64,000 bases of DNA from Bathymodiolus brooksi (GCA_963680875.1 OY804585.1:48035085-48099084); one strand, 5' to 3'. Counted from the first letter of the stretch, positions 1 through 11,372 are shown. Program-made: numbers and translations. The notes: generated from the sequence alone by a model not told the origin.

Positions 1-149
1 CAACGATTGAATAAAATAGTAAGTAACGTGGAAATATTCATATATACAAGATGATTATATACAAGATGATATGTAAATAGAGTCCGGTATTCAAAATGGC
101 GGACAACAGAGTCCAGTACTATTTATGTTGATTTAATATGTGTATTCTG

Positions 150-276
150 TATATAAATCAATGGTTATAGTTATTCTGTTGGTGTACATTAGAGAAAACA
201 GATATATGAGAGCTTATGTTGTACTGTTATAAAATGTACCGACTTTAAATAAAACTTTTTGATTTGATTTGATATA
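150..276 (+). mobile_element. 3' tail of a 5'-truncated retroelement
   Basis: Ends with an AATAAA-containing stretch followed by a short TTGAT microsatellite (about 248-276), the usual look of a LINE 3' end. The stretch around 208-245 (GAGCTTATGTTGTACTGTT, then a CCGACTT-type block) recurs on the minus strand at 61155-61345, and the CGACTTTAAATAAA block recurs on the minus strand at 6893-6960. Three copies make this a dispersed family. No coding part is retained, so the LINE clade is unknown. The LINE at 45.9-51.2 kb has a different 3' end. Confidence 0.55.
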
Positions 277-646
277 ATAAAATTGTGTCAAATGAAAGTG
301 ATGTAAAGTGTAAATTGTTCAGTAGTTGTTGGAATTAAGGAATGACAACAATGTCTACACTAATTTTGGAACAAATCCGGAATAGCACAGAAATGCTGAA
401 GTCTCAGGAAGATTGTCTTTAATTAATAATGAATTGATTTGTTCATGTTAGACAACCATTATTTTCAAATTAATGTAAATAATGGAAGAGCCCTCACGTC
501 ACGTCAAGGCCATGAACATGTGAGGGTGGCCCCCCCTGAAAGATATTTCATATTAAAAATATTATTTATTCCAATTTTTTAAGGGACTAAGAATTTATTG
601 AATTTATTAATTAAAACTACTAACAAAAATAGTTTAGTAATCGTCT

Positions 647-864
647 GTAATGTCTGTAACTCCCCTGTCTTGCAGGTGAGTAACTTCAACCCACCATTTC
701 TTTAGAAATGCCTGTACCAAGTCAGGGTCATTGCGGTTTTCACAGTTTTCCTGTTGTTGACTGATTTTGTCTGTTTTTATACTTATGAGTTTTGACTTTC
801 CCTTTGTAAGATTGTTCGGAGTTCGGTAATGTCTGCTACTCCCCTGTCTTGCAGGTGAGCAACT
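647..864 (+). mobile_element. Penelope-like 3' fragment between direct repeats
   Basis: The middle part (about 686-825) matches the 3' untranslated part of the Penelope-like element at 14.1-16.2 kb: the shared block runs from the TTGTTGACTGATTTTGTCTG motif to the TTCGGAGTTCGGTAAT motif (16128-16200 in that copy). It is flanked by a nearly identical 39-bp direct repeat (647-685 and 826-864; two or three differences). The simplest reading is a severely 5'-truncated insertion with a long target-site duplication, which Penelope-like elements can make. The GCAGGTGAG inside the repeat resembles a splice junction by chance. Confidence 0.55.
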
Positions 865-944
865 AAATCCGTAAGTAATACGTCCATAAAGTTACATATG
901 TGGGAAATTTATTAAATTTATTAAAAATAAAAATTTAACAGACA

Positions 945-1145
945 CAGTAGTTAATAAAAATAGAAAATTCAAAATCAGCAGACTCAATAGTTACTAAAAA
1001 TAGAAATTCCAACAGACTCAATAGTTACTAAAAATAGAAATTCCAGCAGGCTCGATAGTTACTAAAAATAGAAATTCCAACAGGCTCAATAGTTATTAAA
1101 AATAGAAATTGCCATAGACGGTTCGTTACTACAAATAGAAAATTT
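945..1145. repeat. short tandem repeat, about five degenerate units
   Basis: Units of roughly 36-41 bp each carry AATAGTTACTAAAAATAGAA plus a variable CAGACTCA/CAGGCTCA segment. Five copies are seen, with mismatches and small length changes. It ends next to the minus-strand frame at 1144-1455. No coding role is apparent. Confidence 0.7.
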
Positions 1146-1455
1146 ACGTCAACCTAGGTTTTTTACTGTCTATTGACTGGGTTTTGCAGATTTTAAAGCG
1201 TTTTCGCTGCCCGGGTTTTTGTGCAACCCGTGAAACTGCAGGGATTGTCAAGTGTCCGTCTGTTGATGTCTGACAGTCCGTCTGTTTATGTATGAAGTTC
1301 AATAACTTCAAAAGTCTCCTTGACCTCTGTTCTGGAGTCAGCTGTGTCCAGGTTTGGTGGGAAACCTTAAGAATAGCAGCCTGAGCTGCTAAACTGTATT
1401 TGCCGGTGTCATGCAGAGCACCCTTAACATTCCGACTGGTCTTGTTCGAGATCAT
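1144..1455 (-). CDS. unidentified 103-codon frame, possible fragment
   Basis: A minus-strand frame with a true ATG at 1455. The composition is more protein-like than its surroundings: a mixed helical stretch (KYSLAAQAAILKVS, then WTQLTPEQRSRRLLKLLNF) followed by a basic tail. I do not recognise the family. The helical, basic character would suit the end of a transposon protein or a DNA-binding fragment, but that is inference. No splice signals or partner frame could be assigned. It sits between a tandem repeat and unremarkable AT-rich DNA. Confidence 0.3.
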   Translation of the reverse strand: MISNKTSRNVKGALHDTGKYSLAAQAAILKVSHQTWTQLTPEQRSRRLLKLLNFIHKQTDCQTSTDGHLTIPAVSRVAQKPGQRKRFKICKTQSIDSKKPRLT

Positions 1456-2077
1456 ACAATTTTGTGATCAAATCGGGTAATTTCTGGACGACCCAGTTAG
1501 TACTCCGCTTGATCACATTGTTGTATGACTTTTATTTTGTTGGAAATTATAAGAAATATATCAAAAACAACCAATACCACAGGAATACATCATTTAATAT
1601 ACATATAAACTAATATTTTGCCTCCGGACTTCACCGGACTCTGTTTAGTGGTACCGGGTAGTTCCTAGTGACTTAATACCGAATTCCCCGACTTCAAAAT
1701 GCTCAACTGTGGCCCAAACTTACCCTATCAATGATACTTTCTATATTAAATGAAATGGACGAAATACATAAACCTTGTTTACCTACATGAAGGTGAAATG
1801 AATCACAGTATATGAAATGTGTACGAGTGCAGTAACTAGCCTATGGAACCCTCGGTCCTGTCTGTCTATATGGTATCCAGTGATTCCCTGGCCCTTATTC
1901 AGGTCCAAGGTATCGCTGGTCCGGAGGGATCGAGAGGGTTAAATTGTGTAATGGAAATGAGTGGTATGGATGCGTGTGAGTGTGTGTGGAGACGGAACAA
2001 CTGAGAAAAGAAAAGGTAAGTATGGTATCCTGTGTTATTTTGGTCCTTATGCAGGGCCTAGGTATCACTGGTCCAAC
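1456..2077. other. non-coding stretch with an imperfect duplication
   Basis: No convincing gene. About 1869-1924 and 2024-2076 are diverged copies of each other: both start TATGGTATCC and end CTGGTCC, with roughly three quarters identity by eye and a period near 154 bp. Short open frames here on both strands are low complexity and look fortuitous. Confidence 0.5.
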
Positions 2078-2107
2078 CACAGGCGCTCGTGGCACGGACC
2101 CCCCCCC

Positions 2108-2860
2108 TTTTTAGCTCACCTGGCCATAGGCCATGTGAGCTTTTGTCATGGGTAAGCGTCCGTCGTCCGTCCGTTACCTTTTCACATTTAAATCTTCTTC
2201 TCTGAAACCGCTGAACAGATTTCAACCAAACTTGCCAGAAATGTTCACTGGATGGTCCTCTACCAGATTTGTGTTTTTGGTGCTGATTTGAAATCCAACA
2301 TGGCTGCCAGGGTCCATAATGTGTTCTCATTGGCTGAAATTTTAAAAATCTTCTTGTCAGAAACCACTAAGTCAATTGAATTGTGACTTTGCAGGAATGA
2401 TCATTGGGTGGTCCTGTACTAAATTTGTGAATCGTTTGCCGATCGGAAATTCAAGATGGCCACCATGACTCGACTTAGTTTAACATTGGACCCTATGGGA
2501 ATTTCACATTTTCATCTTTTTTTCTGAAACCACAAAACAGATTTGAACCAAACTTGGCAGAAATGTTCATTGGATGGTCATATACAAGATTTTTGTTATT
2601 GGCGCTGATCGGAAATTCAACATGGCTGCCAGGGCCCATAATGTGTTCTGATTGGTCGAAATTTTAAAAATCTTCTTGTTAGAAACCACTAAGCCAATTG
2701 AATTGTGACTTTGCAGGAATGATCATTGGGTGGTCCTGTACTAAACTTGTGAATCGTTTGCCAATCGGAAATTCAAGATGGCCGCCATGACTCGACTTAG
2801 TTTAACATTGGACCCTATGGGAATTTCACATTTTCATCTTTTTTTCTGAAACCACAAAAA
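2108..2860 (+). repeat. truncated copy of the AGCTCACCTGG repeat
   Basis: Starts TTTTTAGCTCACCTGGCC, followed by a CCGTCGTCCGTCCG stretch and then about two ~325-bp subunits. It is close to the copy at 27635-29621 but stops in the third subunit at the CCACAAAA junction, and lacks the later ~170-bp subunits and the 3' terminal hairpin. It lies inside the CACAGGCG element, abutting the left TIR. Short open frames here on both strands are fortuitous. Confidence 0.75.
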
Positions 2861-2864
2861 GTAC

Positions 2865-2963
2865 CACTGCATTAACTTCAACGATAGGGTCAGAAACATT
2901 CCAAACACTTAGATGATAACTTTTTGGAACTTTTCTGACCCTATCATTGAAGTTAATGCAGTG
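2865..2963. repeat. inverted repeat, 31-bp arms
   Basis: Arms 2865-2895 and 2933-2963 (beginning CACTGCATTAACTTC, ending GAAGTTAATGCAGTG) pair with one internal mismatch around a 37-nt loop. It is a fold-back insertion or the fused ends of a small element. It sits exactly where the AGCTCACCTGG repeat is cut off, suggesting the two events are linked. Confidence 0.8.
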
Positions 2964-3895
2964 TTACGTCACTTCGTCAGCCGTGGGTTCTTATACAAAA
3001 AATTTGGCAATAAATGTGTGAAAATCTTAAAATTCTGGAGAACTGAGCTATCGTATACACAAAACAAAAACAGGGGCTAAAAGATGCGTCTTTTAGGAAT
3101 GGATACATGTCCTAGTTTGAATGACATAATGGAAATAAGGTGCAATAAATGTACTCAAAGCGAGCAGGGGTGCGATTTTTAAACCTGCCGAGTTGCATGC
3201 CTTGTGTATTATTAGTATCTAATAGGGTTCACATTAGCAATTTGATGTTAACATAAGATTGTATGAATATTGACACGAACGTTAAAATAAGGAAAAAGAG
3301 ATGAAATAATAAAGAAATAAAGAAATTTTATTGAAATAAATTTGTAAACAGAAAGTTAGAAAAAGTGGGGGGTCCGTGCCACGAGCGCCTGTGATTCAAC
3401 GGCGTCAGTCGTCTCTGAACAATTACCTCAGGACAATAAATGACCACCTTATTCAGAAATAGCCAAAGCCTTAGGTATATAGCTATTCCTTTTTCAGAAA
3501 TCGCTATTGAAATTATCTATCAGGTTTTCTGATTTTGACTCTTTGAACGTTTGTCTCCGGTCTCTTGATTTCAGTCGTGTCTCTCCTTAAATACTCAGAT
3601 AATCTCGAACCAAAACCAAAATAATCGTGTTTTATTTCACAGTAACAATTTTCCCTTACATTCATTTACACATCAAGAACGGCTCAGTACCTTTCTGCTA
3701 CGGATTTGAATATACCACTAAATTCCCGGAAATTATTTATAATTACCTGATGTAAACAATCAAAACCGAAAGTAGAAAATAGCTTCTGTAACAACGACTT
3801 GGAACTAATGATTCAATGGGATTTACACTCAAAAATCGATGTCTAAATAAATCACAAAGGTAAGCCAAATGAATTTCATCACATTATGTATATAG

Positions 3896-4345
3896 ATGCC
3901 GTTTTCTGATTGCATCAGTCGACTTAGTCCGAGATTCCGTTCGACGGCTCTAGCAATAATATATAATGTCGTCGGACGACAGAGGAATCTCGGACTACAG
4001 TCGACTGATATGTATATAGAGATGCCGTTTTCTGATTGCATCAGTCGACTGATGAAATCAGAAAAAGGCATCTCTCAGTCGACTGATCAGAAAACGGCAT
4101 CTCTATATACATATCAGTCGACTTATGCAATCAGAAAATGGCATATTATTGCTGTTTTATATACATATCAGTCGACTGATGCAATCAGAAAACGACATCT
4201 CTCAGTCGACTGATCAGAAAACGGCATCTCTATATACATATCAGTCGACTTATGCAATCAGAAAACGGCATATTATTGCTGTTTTATATACTGTACATAT
4301 CAATCGACTGATGCAATCAGCAAACGTCATATTATTGCTGTTTTA
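3896..4345. repeat. palindrome array built on TCAGTCGACTGA
   Basis: The perfect 12-bp palindrome TCAGTCGACTGA or a one-base variant occurs about nine times, alternating with forward and reverse copies of a block ending in GATGCCGTTTTCTGATTGCA. A ~125-bp compound unit is repeated in direct order (about 4088 and 4213). A second nested inverted repeat, with arms starting AGTCCGAGATTCC, lies at about 3921-4002. Open frames through this stretch on either strand are by-products of the repeat. Confidence 0.8.
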
Positions 4346-6192
4346 CATACCTATTTCTAAGCCATGGAAATGGAAAAAGAGGGGTAGGGTGTATAAAGGG
4401 GGGATGATGTGTCCTGTCCACAAGCATGCACCTGTGCACAAGACCTCAACAACTGATTTTGATTTTATGTGTGTGTGATAGTTTTTTTTGTTGGGTTTTT
4501 TTTTTTAGAAAAAGGGGGGTGGTGGTATGCGAATAATACATATTATACTTTTTTAAGTGTAGACTGTAGTAAGTTTTCTTGTCTTATTGCAACCAATCTA
4601 TAATGGATTTAGTTGGTGTTTGTAAATGCAGGATTCTACATATGTGTGCACCTTGCCAGAAATACATGGATAAAAATAATTGTTATTGTGATTTCAGAAA
4701 AAATGTTCAGTCTCAGAAAGCATACTGAAAAGAAAAATGATAGAAAGGGCCGGTAACCAGTATAAAAAAATAATATACAAATTAAAAAAAACCATAGGAA
4801 ATCATACACCAAGAAATACAAACTCAAACTGGATTCCAGACATTCAAATGTGAGTAGATTAGGATGACCACAGGCCCAAGCCATGACCCCATTTGATGAT
4901 GTGGTTGACCAATGATCCAAGCCATGATCACATTTTAATTTCCTCTTTTAAGATGAAGAACAGCAACAAAATCAATTATCTCTTTCTTTGTGTTTGTTTC
5001 TAAGTTTGTCATGTGATGTTATCTCATTATATTCCATATGGGTTATAATTTTAAAATATCACAAAATATTTTTTTTTAAAACATAAAAAAATGATTACTT
5101 TATATCAGCATTCATTTTTCTGTTACCTTTAATTTAGTTAAATAAAGCAAGAAACTTTAGGTAAGTTTTAACAGGTGAACAGTAACAGTTTTTACTACAA
5201 GAGAATTCAAATAAAAAAATCTACAGCTCTTGAACTGTCGACCTATATACAGGTATAAATACTACATTTACTTAAATAAGGGAATGCATAACTAGAATGA
5301 CATTTTAAAAAACACACAAAGAATAGATACAATTCATACACAAATATTTTAAAACAAAGATAGAATGACTTGTAAAAAGCATTGACACATAGATTTTAAA
5401 ACAAAGACACAATGACTAGCTTTCACACAGATTTGAAATCAAAGGCAGAATGGAAACAAAATAACCTTTCCATTCAAAAAATAATTCTGCAATAAATTCA
5501 CTTATTTCCTTTGCCTTTTTTTATATGGTGAACTTGGTAATTTTCCTCTGTATGTTTATAGACACCATATAATTTTGAAATATTGGTATCATATTTTATC
5601 TGTAAAACCTCCAATATTATATGAAATATATAAGCTCTTGCTTATATTGATGCGAATAAAGGTAAAAAAAAATTTGGTGTCAAATGTAAACAAGGTTTTA
5701 ATGATCTTTGAATTCAGCTTGGAAATTAAGATTAGAAATTATATATTATATACAATGAACTTTGTCATATTGTTCTCTGTTATCTGTTTTTTTTTCATTT
5801 TATATATTCATGTTGCTATAACATGTATGTGCTTTTGGCAAATAAAGAATTCATTCAAAGGTCTACATTATCCTGTGAAACAGAATCATCAAAATTATAC
5901 CTATGTAAACATGTATTTATGTACTGAAAAGATTGAAACATAACTTCCTCTCCTGTATCTGACCTACAAAATGAGTTAAAACTCTTATAACATGTGAGAC
6001 AACAAAATATCTTCACTGAAACATTAATATCTGTATGAAAATTTAACTCAAATTTTAAATGTTTCAAAAAGATATCCACATTTTCTTTTAAGACTGAAAT
6101 ATATCTTGTAGTCCTTGAAGATGTTTCATACAAAACATTCTTTTTCCTTTTTCAAATTATCTAGGGCATTATAGTGGACATGACATAATACA
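4346..6192. other. AT-rich intergenic stretch, no supported gene
   Basis: Very AT-rich, with many homopolymer runs and short frames dominated by Ile/Phe/Leu/Lys codons. I see no domain, no credible splice-site pair and no inverted-repeat borders. A poly-T and G-run segment lies near 4480-4530. Confidence 0.5.
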
Positions 6193-7404
6193 CAGGGTTT
6201 GAAATTAGCGGTCGCCCACTCGCCATTTGCGAGTAAATTTCAGTGTGGGCCCTTAAAAATCTCATCGTAGTCGTCCACTTGGCGAGTGAAAATTAGAAAA
6301 CATAAAATAGTGTAAATCTATATATAATAATTCCTATTCACCAAGATCGAAATCCGAAAAATATTGACATTTCCATCGATCGATTTTAAGCCCCGATGTT
6401 TTGTTTTGATATTAAACTGATATCCGCTTATATTACGCTTCGCTTTATGAACTAAGTAACGAAGTGTAGTAGCCCGGGAACCAGCTTATTTTGATGTATG
6501 CGAATCTTATCTCCAGTTAAGGAGATCTACAGCTGTTCTATTTAACACCTCCGTATCAATTTTTGCATTAATTTTGCGTCATTTAAGGATTGAAATAAAG
6601 AATTTAGTTGTTGTTGTAAAGGGATTTAGGTAACAAATAATTCTTTTAACAACGATGATTTCTCTGTTGTCTTTATATTGCACAAACCATGCCGTTTTCT
6701 GTTGAGTCATATTACGGAATTTTATAGTACGCTTTTTCCGGAACTCTGGGCCTCTTAAAAGGCAAACTGAACAGAGAACACAATATTTTAGAGATTACGA
6801 AAAGTCCAAACGCTCTAGACAATTTTTAAAGGAATGGAAACAAAACTGTCCGTGGTTAGTTGATACTGAAAGTGAAACCGGCATGGTTTGTTAATAAATA
6901 AATAAAATAAATAAATAAAGTTTTATTTAAAGTCGATACATATCACAACATACATATTGCAAAGAACAAAAAAAATGAAAATTCATTTACTACAGGATGT
7001 ACAAGCTACAAACATCCCCACCATATGTCAAGCTCTAAATCGCCCCGAAATTTGACTTCAACTATAAATTTCTGAAGTCATAGTGTATTGGTGCATGTAA
7101 AATAATTTTATTTTGAGGAAAATGTTTTGGAAATTTGTTATCTTCTGTATTAAATTATAGTTTCTGAATGGCCAATTTTGCTGCCAGGAAATGGCCAGAA
7201 TACAGGATTTTACACCATTTATCCCAGGGCTTCCGGGGGCCTTCAGAGGACCCCCCCCCCCCCCCCCCGTAGGGCACCTTGCAAGCGAGGTGTCAGGCGA
7301 GCTATGCGCGCCTGATGGGCCCCTAGCAAGTTGTGTGGGCTACCAAAATTAATTTGGTGGGGGCCCACTTGGCCCCTAAAATATTTCCTTAGCTTCAAAC
7401 CCTG
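6193..7404. mobile_element. CAGGGTTTGAA element with ATACA target duplication
   Basis: Ends CAGGGTTTGAA (6193) and TTCAAACCCTG (7404) are perfect 11-bp inverted repeats, flanked on both sides by ATACA (6188-6192 and 7405-7409). The 1212-bp interior has no transposase. It includes subterminal GTGGGCCC-type blocks near both ends, a retroelement tail (6893-7040) and a run of 18 C residues (7251-7268). CAG...CTG ends with a 5-bp duplication resemble the hAT5-like group. Frames over the C run are fortuitous. Confidence 0.75.
6893..7040 (-). mobile_element. retroelement 3' tail nested in the CAGGGTTTGAA element
   Basis: Read on the minus strand it carries a CGACTTTAAATAAAACTTTA block and then an (ATTT)n-like microsatellite at about 6893-6920. 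The block matches the tail at about 230-250. It is 5'-truncated and non-coding, and younger than the element it interrupts. Confidence 0.55.
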
Positions 7405-7860
7405 ATACATCTGTGAAATGGAAATGTCAAATTTCTTTCCAAATAAAAATGGATCAATATCAGTGGTGTGATCTCTTTTATCACAAATATCAAAATGGTG
7501 TAAGAAACACATTTTTTCTGAGGGGGCAACTGACATTTTCACAATTTCTTAAAGAAAGAAGCATGATTATAAATTTCCTCCAGTACCCTAGAAAAAATGA
7601 TTAAATTTTCTTTCACATTTGCTACGTACAAATACAAAGAAATATCAGATATATTAATAATAATATTAGCAAGTCTTTTGTACAAACTCATAAAATTCAA
7701 TATCATCCAACTTATTTTCTGAATGAGATGGACATAACATTTAGATATGTCTTCTTGACCACAATGACTATTTAAAAGGCCCAGGCTTTGTGTCTAGGTG
7801 GACTTTGTAGCAGTTCGACATCTGCGTACTCCTTCTGTGACCACATGGGCTTGTCTTTAA
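7405..7860. other. no supported feature
   Basis: AT-rich DNA with one short plus-strand frame of ordinary composition and no recognisable motif. No borders or repeats were seen. Confidence 0.4.
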
Positions 7861-8215
7861 GACACCATATATATAACTTTATTAAAAAAATATATATGCA
7901 CCTCTATATCAACTTTAGGATATATATAACTTTATTTAAAGAATATGCACCCCCACAATTATACCTATAGCATGTAGGGTGCATAAATTTTTTTTAGTAA
8001 AGTTATATCTAGTATGTAGGGGTGCATATTTTTTTTAGTAAAGTTATATAATATATATAGTATATGTACAAATGTAGCCTGGGTGCATATTTTTTTAGTA
8101 TGTAATTGTGCATGTCTCAAATGATATATTATAGGGTGCATATTTTTTAAATACAAAATATAAAAATATATGTCTTACAAATGATATAGGGGTGCATTTT
8201 TTTTAATAAAGTTAT
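7861..8215. repeat. mixed-orientation array of TATAACTTTA...TGCACC units
   Basis: Units joining ATATAACTTTATTAAA to TATGCACCCC occur twice forward (about 7870-7950), and five or more times in reverse (GGGTGCATATTTTTTT, then AGTAAAGTTATA; about 7977-8215). Unit length is roughly 35-60 bp. The switch of orientation makes a large imperfect palindrome centred near 7965. Low-complexity frames here are not genes. Confidence 0.7.
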
Positions 8216-9397
8216 ATTTCATGTTTTAAAGCCCCTGCTACATGATCATGAGGTTGCTCAAGAAATTATGAAAATCACAAAAAAACTTTGCCATGGAAGT
8301 GAAGAAATCTGTCTTCATTCCAAACAATAAACAAGACGGAAATAAAACTTTTAAACAAAATCATAAACACAAAACAGTGTACATGGCCATTTACTTGATC
8401 ACATTCTTGTGTTGTTTATGGAAATTATGGTGTAATTGTTTTTAAAAAAATATATAAATAACTGAACAATTGTTAAATATGAATGTATCCAGAATCCAGA
8501 TCCACTGGGTATTTTGTTTTCTTGTTAATAACCCAGCATCTGGGAAATAAAATTCTATGTCTGTCTATACTCAAAATAATATAAAAACAGCAAAGATACC
8601 CAGCCTTTATGTACAGAAGTAGAGTGTCACTCGGATCAACCACAGGCTGAAGGCCGTTTCACACACATTTTAGGGTAGGTGTTAAGCTCATTATAGAGAA
8701 TATGCTACTGTACATTGTGTAGCTGTGAATTGTAGAACTGCTCAGTAATAAAAGGCTTTCTTAAAATTTCTTGATCAGAAAAGGAAGTGACAAACAGGTC
8801 AATCCTTTTGCATTTACAATATGGTTAATTTAGATATTTCCTTCACAAATGATGTATAAGATTTATATAATGCTTTCTTCTACACCATGTACACTTCCAA
8901 TTCTGGAGTAATGTAATTGAATACAATAATAAAAATATACATTTTTTGTATAATTATAAATTAAATAATATAATTTAGACTGGGAACATCTGTCAATTTT
9001 ATTGTTTTTTTCCCTCTGTTTAATAACATTAACAGTCTTCGCGCTAATCCACTTTGGCACTTGACCGAAGCCCGTTGCACATTATGAGAGAATTTGTTTG
9101 AATAAATAGAAAATTTGGCTTTCGGGCAAGTTCGGTAGTTGAAAAAAAATTATTGTCAATAAAAAGATGCACTTTTCATGTTTTTTGGATTTTCAGAGTG
9201 TTATGACTGTTTGCAATAGGTTACATGTTAGTTAAATAGTACATACAAAATGTATGTAGGGGACGAGCGAGACACAAATTAAATGTCTTTTAATCAAAAA
9301 AAGATCCATTTATACATTTTATTTATTTCATTAGAATCTAAAGAATTTGTTTTGCTCTTTTGACCCTGCATGTAACTATATACATTTGTACCTATCT
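8216..9397. other. AT-rich stretch, no supported gene
   Basis: No domain, TIR or tandem repeat recognised. The minus-strand frame at 8863-9060 is short and Lys/Tyr rich. Confidence 0.4.
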
Positions 9398-9990
9398 TGT
9401 CCTTTCTCAGCAACAATTACAAACATTTATTTTTATTTTGTTTAAATGTCCTTTCTCAGCAACAAACACATTTATTTTTATTTTGTTTAAATGTCCTTTC
9501 TCAGCAACAAACACATTTATTTTTATTTTGTTTAAATGTCCTTTCTCAGCAACAAACACATTTATTTTTATTTTGTTTAAATGTCCTTTCTCAGCAACAA
9601 ACACATTTATTTTTATTTTGTTTAAATGTCCTTTCTCAGCAACAAACACATTTATTTTTATTTTGTTTAAATGTCCTTTCTCAGCAACAAACACATTTAT
9701 TTTTATTTTGTTTAAATGTTCTTTCTCAGCAACAAACACATTTATTTTTATTTTGTTTAAATGTCCTTTCTCAGCAACAAACACATTTATTTTTATTTTG
9801 TTTAAATGTCCTTTCTCAGCAACAAACACATTTATTTTTATTTTGTTTAAATGTCCTTTCTCAGCAACAAACACATTTATTTTTATTTTGTTTAAATGTC
9901 CTTTCTCAGCAACAAACACATTTATTTTTATTTTGTTTAAATGTCCTTTCTCAGCAACAAACATATTTATTTTATTTTGTTTATGTCTCA
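9398..9990. repeat. 45-bp minisatellite, 13 units
   Basis: The anchor CTTTCTCAGCAACAA recurs at about 9403, 9451, 9496 and then every 45 bp to 9946. The first spacing is 48 bp and the last unit is diverged. Internal units are almost identical; the unit starting near 9721 has a C-to-T change. Since 45 is a multiple of 3 and the unit lacks stops in several frames, long frames appear on both strands. These encode pure 15-residue repeats and I do not regard them as genes. Confidence 0.95.
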
Positions 9991-10401
9991 CTTATTGAAG
10001 CATTAGTAATACCATTAGTAATGGTTGTTAATAATTTCCTTTTAGAATGTATCCAAGAACTGTACATATCATGTTTATTGTTGTAGACTGGTCATGACTA
10101 TTGATGCTACATTATTGTAAATTTTGTATTGATTAAGGTCGATGGAGTATAGGGCATACAGTTTACTTAGATTATCTGTCATAATAAACACCAATATTAT
10201 TGTTTTAAGTGATCAGTATTTAAGCAATATTCATGGAGAGGAAAATGTTTACAAGCAATATGTCATGTAGGTAAAACAGTGACTCTTGAATGGGAAGGTA
10301 CATGTACGTGCCGTTTTGTCAATAAACAATGGTGAATGGGTGTATTGATTGCCACAGGTTTAAGAGGACATGATAGGGTTGAAAAATATTTTCTTTCAAT
10401 G
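9991..10401. other. unique AT-rich DNA
   Basis: No gene or repeat border recognised. It ends at the TTGATTGATTGATTGATTGA run that forms the tail of the SINE next to it. Confidence 0.4.
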
Positions 10402-10861
10402 GTTGATTGATTGATTGATTGATGTTTAACACCAACTTTATCAGTATTTCAGCTATTTTTTTGCGATAGAGTGAGTGATTTGAGTAATTGTTGTTAACGC
10501 CAACTCAGCAATTTTTCAGAAATATGGCGAGAATATGTTAATTTTCAATGAGATGATGATGAGGTCTGCTTTGGACTAGACCAACATCATACAACATGGT
10601 TCGTTGGATTTTTTTTATAGTGGTAGCTCACTAAAACCACAGTCCTTGGATAGACAAAGACATGTCACCCCACGAGGACACATTATCCTGATTCTGAGCC
10701 AACTGATAGTCTTTGCTCTTTCTCCTTAATGATGCATGCTTAGTGGAGAAGCAACAAATACCAATTTATTGTCTTTGGTTTTTCCCGATCAGGGTATAAA
10801 CCCACATTTGCCGTACTCTACTCTAGGCAATCATGCTAACCATTACACCACTGATGCAGTT
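10402..10861 (-). mobile_element. tRNA-derived SINE (family B), minus strand
   Basis: Read on the minus strand it begins near 10861 with a tRNA-like head (CTGCATCAGTGGTGTAATGG, A-box-like), then a body containing GAGCAAAGAC and AGCAACAAATACC segments, and ends in a tail with GCTGAGTTGGCGTTAACAACA-type sequence and a (TCAA)n stretch. A better preserved copy lies at 36421-36788. In this copy the B box is degraded. There is an extra tail-like segment (10405-10470), so two tails may be joined. Confidence 0.7.
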
Positions 10862-11091
10862 TTCTTGCATTGGTAATGCCACCAACGACCACTCATAATA
10901 AACTATTGTTTAATTACTAGGAGCTTCTACCAAACGTGCATTACAGCAAGGAGCATGCATATAATATTCTTTAATAATAATAATATGTGACTTTGAGATG
11001 TATGTCAATGTACACACATGTACATATTATATGCATATTGTGTTTGTACAATATACAACTGTTTATAATATATGATGTCAAATACAGTCGA

Positions 11092-11372
11092 GGGCCCGGG
11101 TGGCTCAATGAGTTAGGTACAAAATGTAGTTGAATTACCTAACAATTCATACAAGCCTATCACCAATACGACGTGGATTCGCGCCCAGCTTTGTAAATTA
11201 CAAAAAAGGGTGCACTCGCAGCCGCAAGTGATAAAGTTTACCAGTTGCTTGCTTATGATCGGTGGTTCTGTCCGGGTACTCCGGCTTCTTCCACCACTAA
11301 AACTGGTCGCCATGATATAGCTGAAATATTGCTGAAAGTGGCATTAAACACCAAAAATCAAATCAAATCAAA
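11092..11372 (+). mobile_element. tRNA-derived SINE (family A), copy 1
   Basis: Begins GGGCCCGGGTGGCTCAATGA, a tRNA-like head with an A box (TGGCTCAATGAG), and a degenerate B box (GGATTCGCGCC). The body shares TAAAGTTTACCAGTTGCTTG and CCACCACTAAAACTGG with the copy at 12532. It ends GAAATATTGCTGAAAGTGGC, then TTAAACACC and an AATCA-type tail. The overlapping minus-strand frame is a shadow. Affinity to the named mollusc SINE groups cannot be settled by eye. Confidence 0.85.

Larger units (their letters stand above)
2078..3393. mobile_element. TIR element with CACAGGCGCTCGTGG ends
   Basis: The left end (2078-2104) and right end (3367-3393) are inverted copies over about 27 bp, beginning CACAGGCGCTCGTGGCACGG. 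Flanks are GTCCAAC on the left and ATTCAAC on the right, so a diverged 7-bp target duplication is possible. The interior is non-coding: a truncated AGCTCACCTGG repeat (2108-2860), a 31-bp-arm hairpin (2865-2963) and AT-rich filler. This looks like a non-autonomous cut-and-paste transposon that has taken in other repeats. The superfamily cannot be settled from the ends alone; a hAT-type is one option. Confidence 0.6.

Noticed and set aside
3829..4478. Frames on both strands across the palindrome array
   Set aside because: They encode repeated SRLMQSENGI-like strings that simply mirror the palindromic repeat.
5575..6133. Overlapping frames of 122 and 92 codons in AT-rich DNA
   Set aside because: Low-complexity hydrophobic composition on one strand and its shadow on the other, with no start context, splice site or domain.
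9360..10086. Three long overlapping frames (about 190-230 codons) in the 45-bp array
   Set aside because: They are translations of a perfect tandem repeat in different frames, with no non-repeat domain. Open only because the unit is 45 bp without stops.
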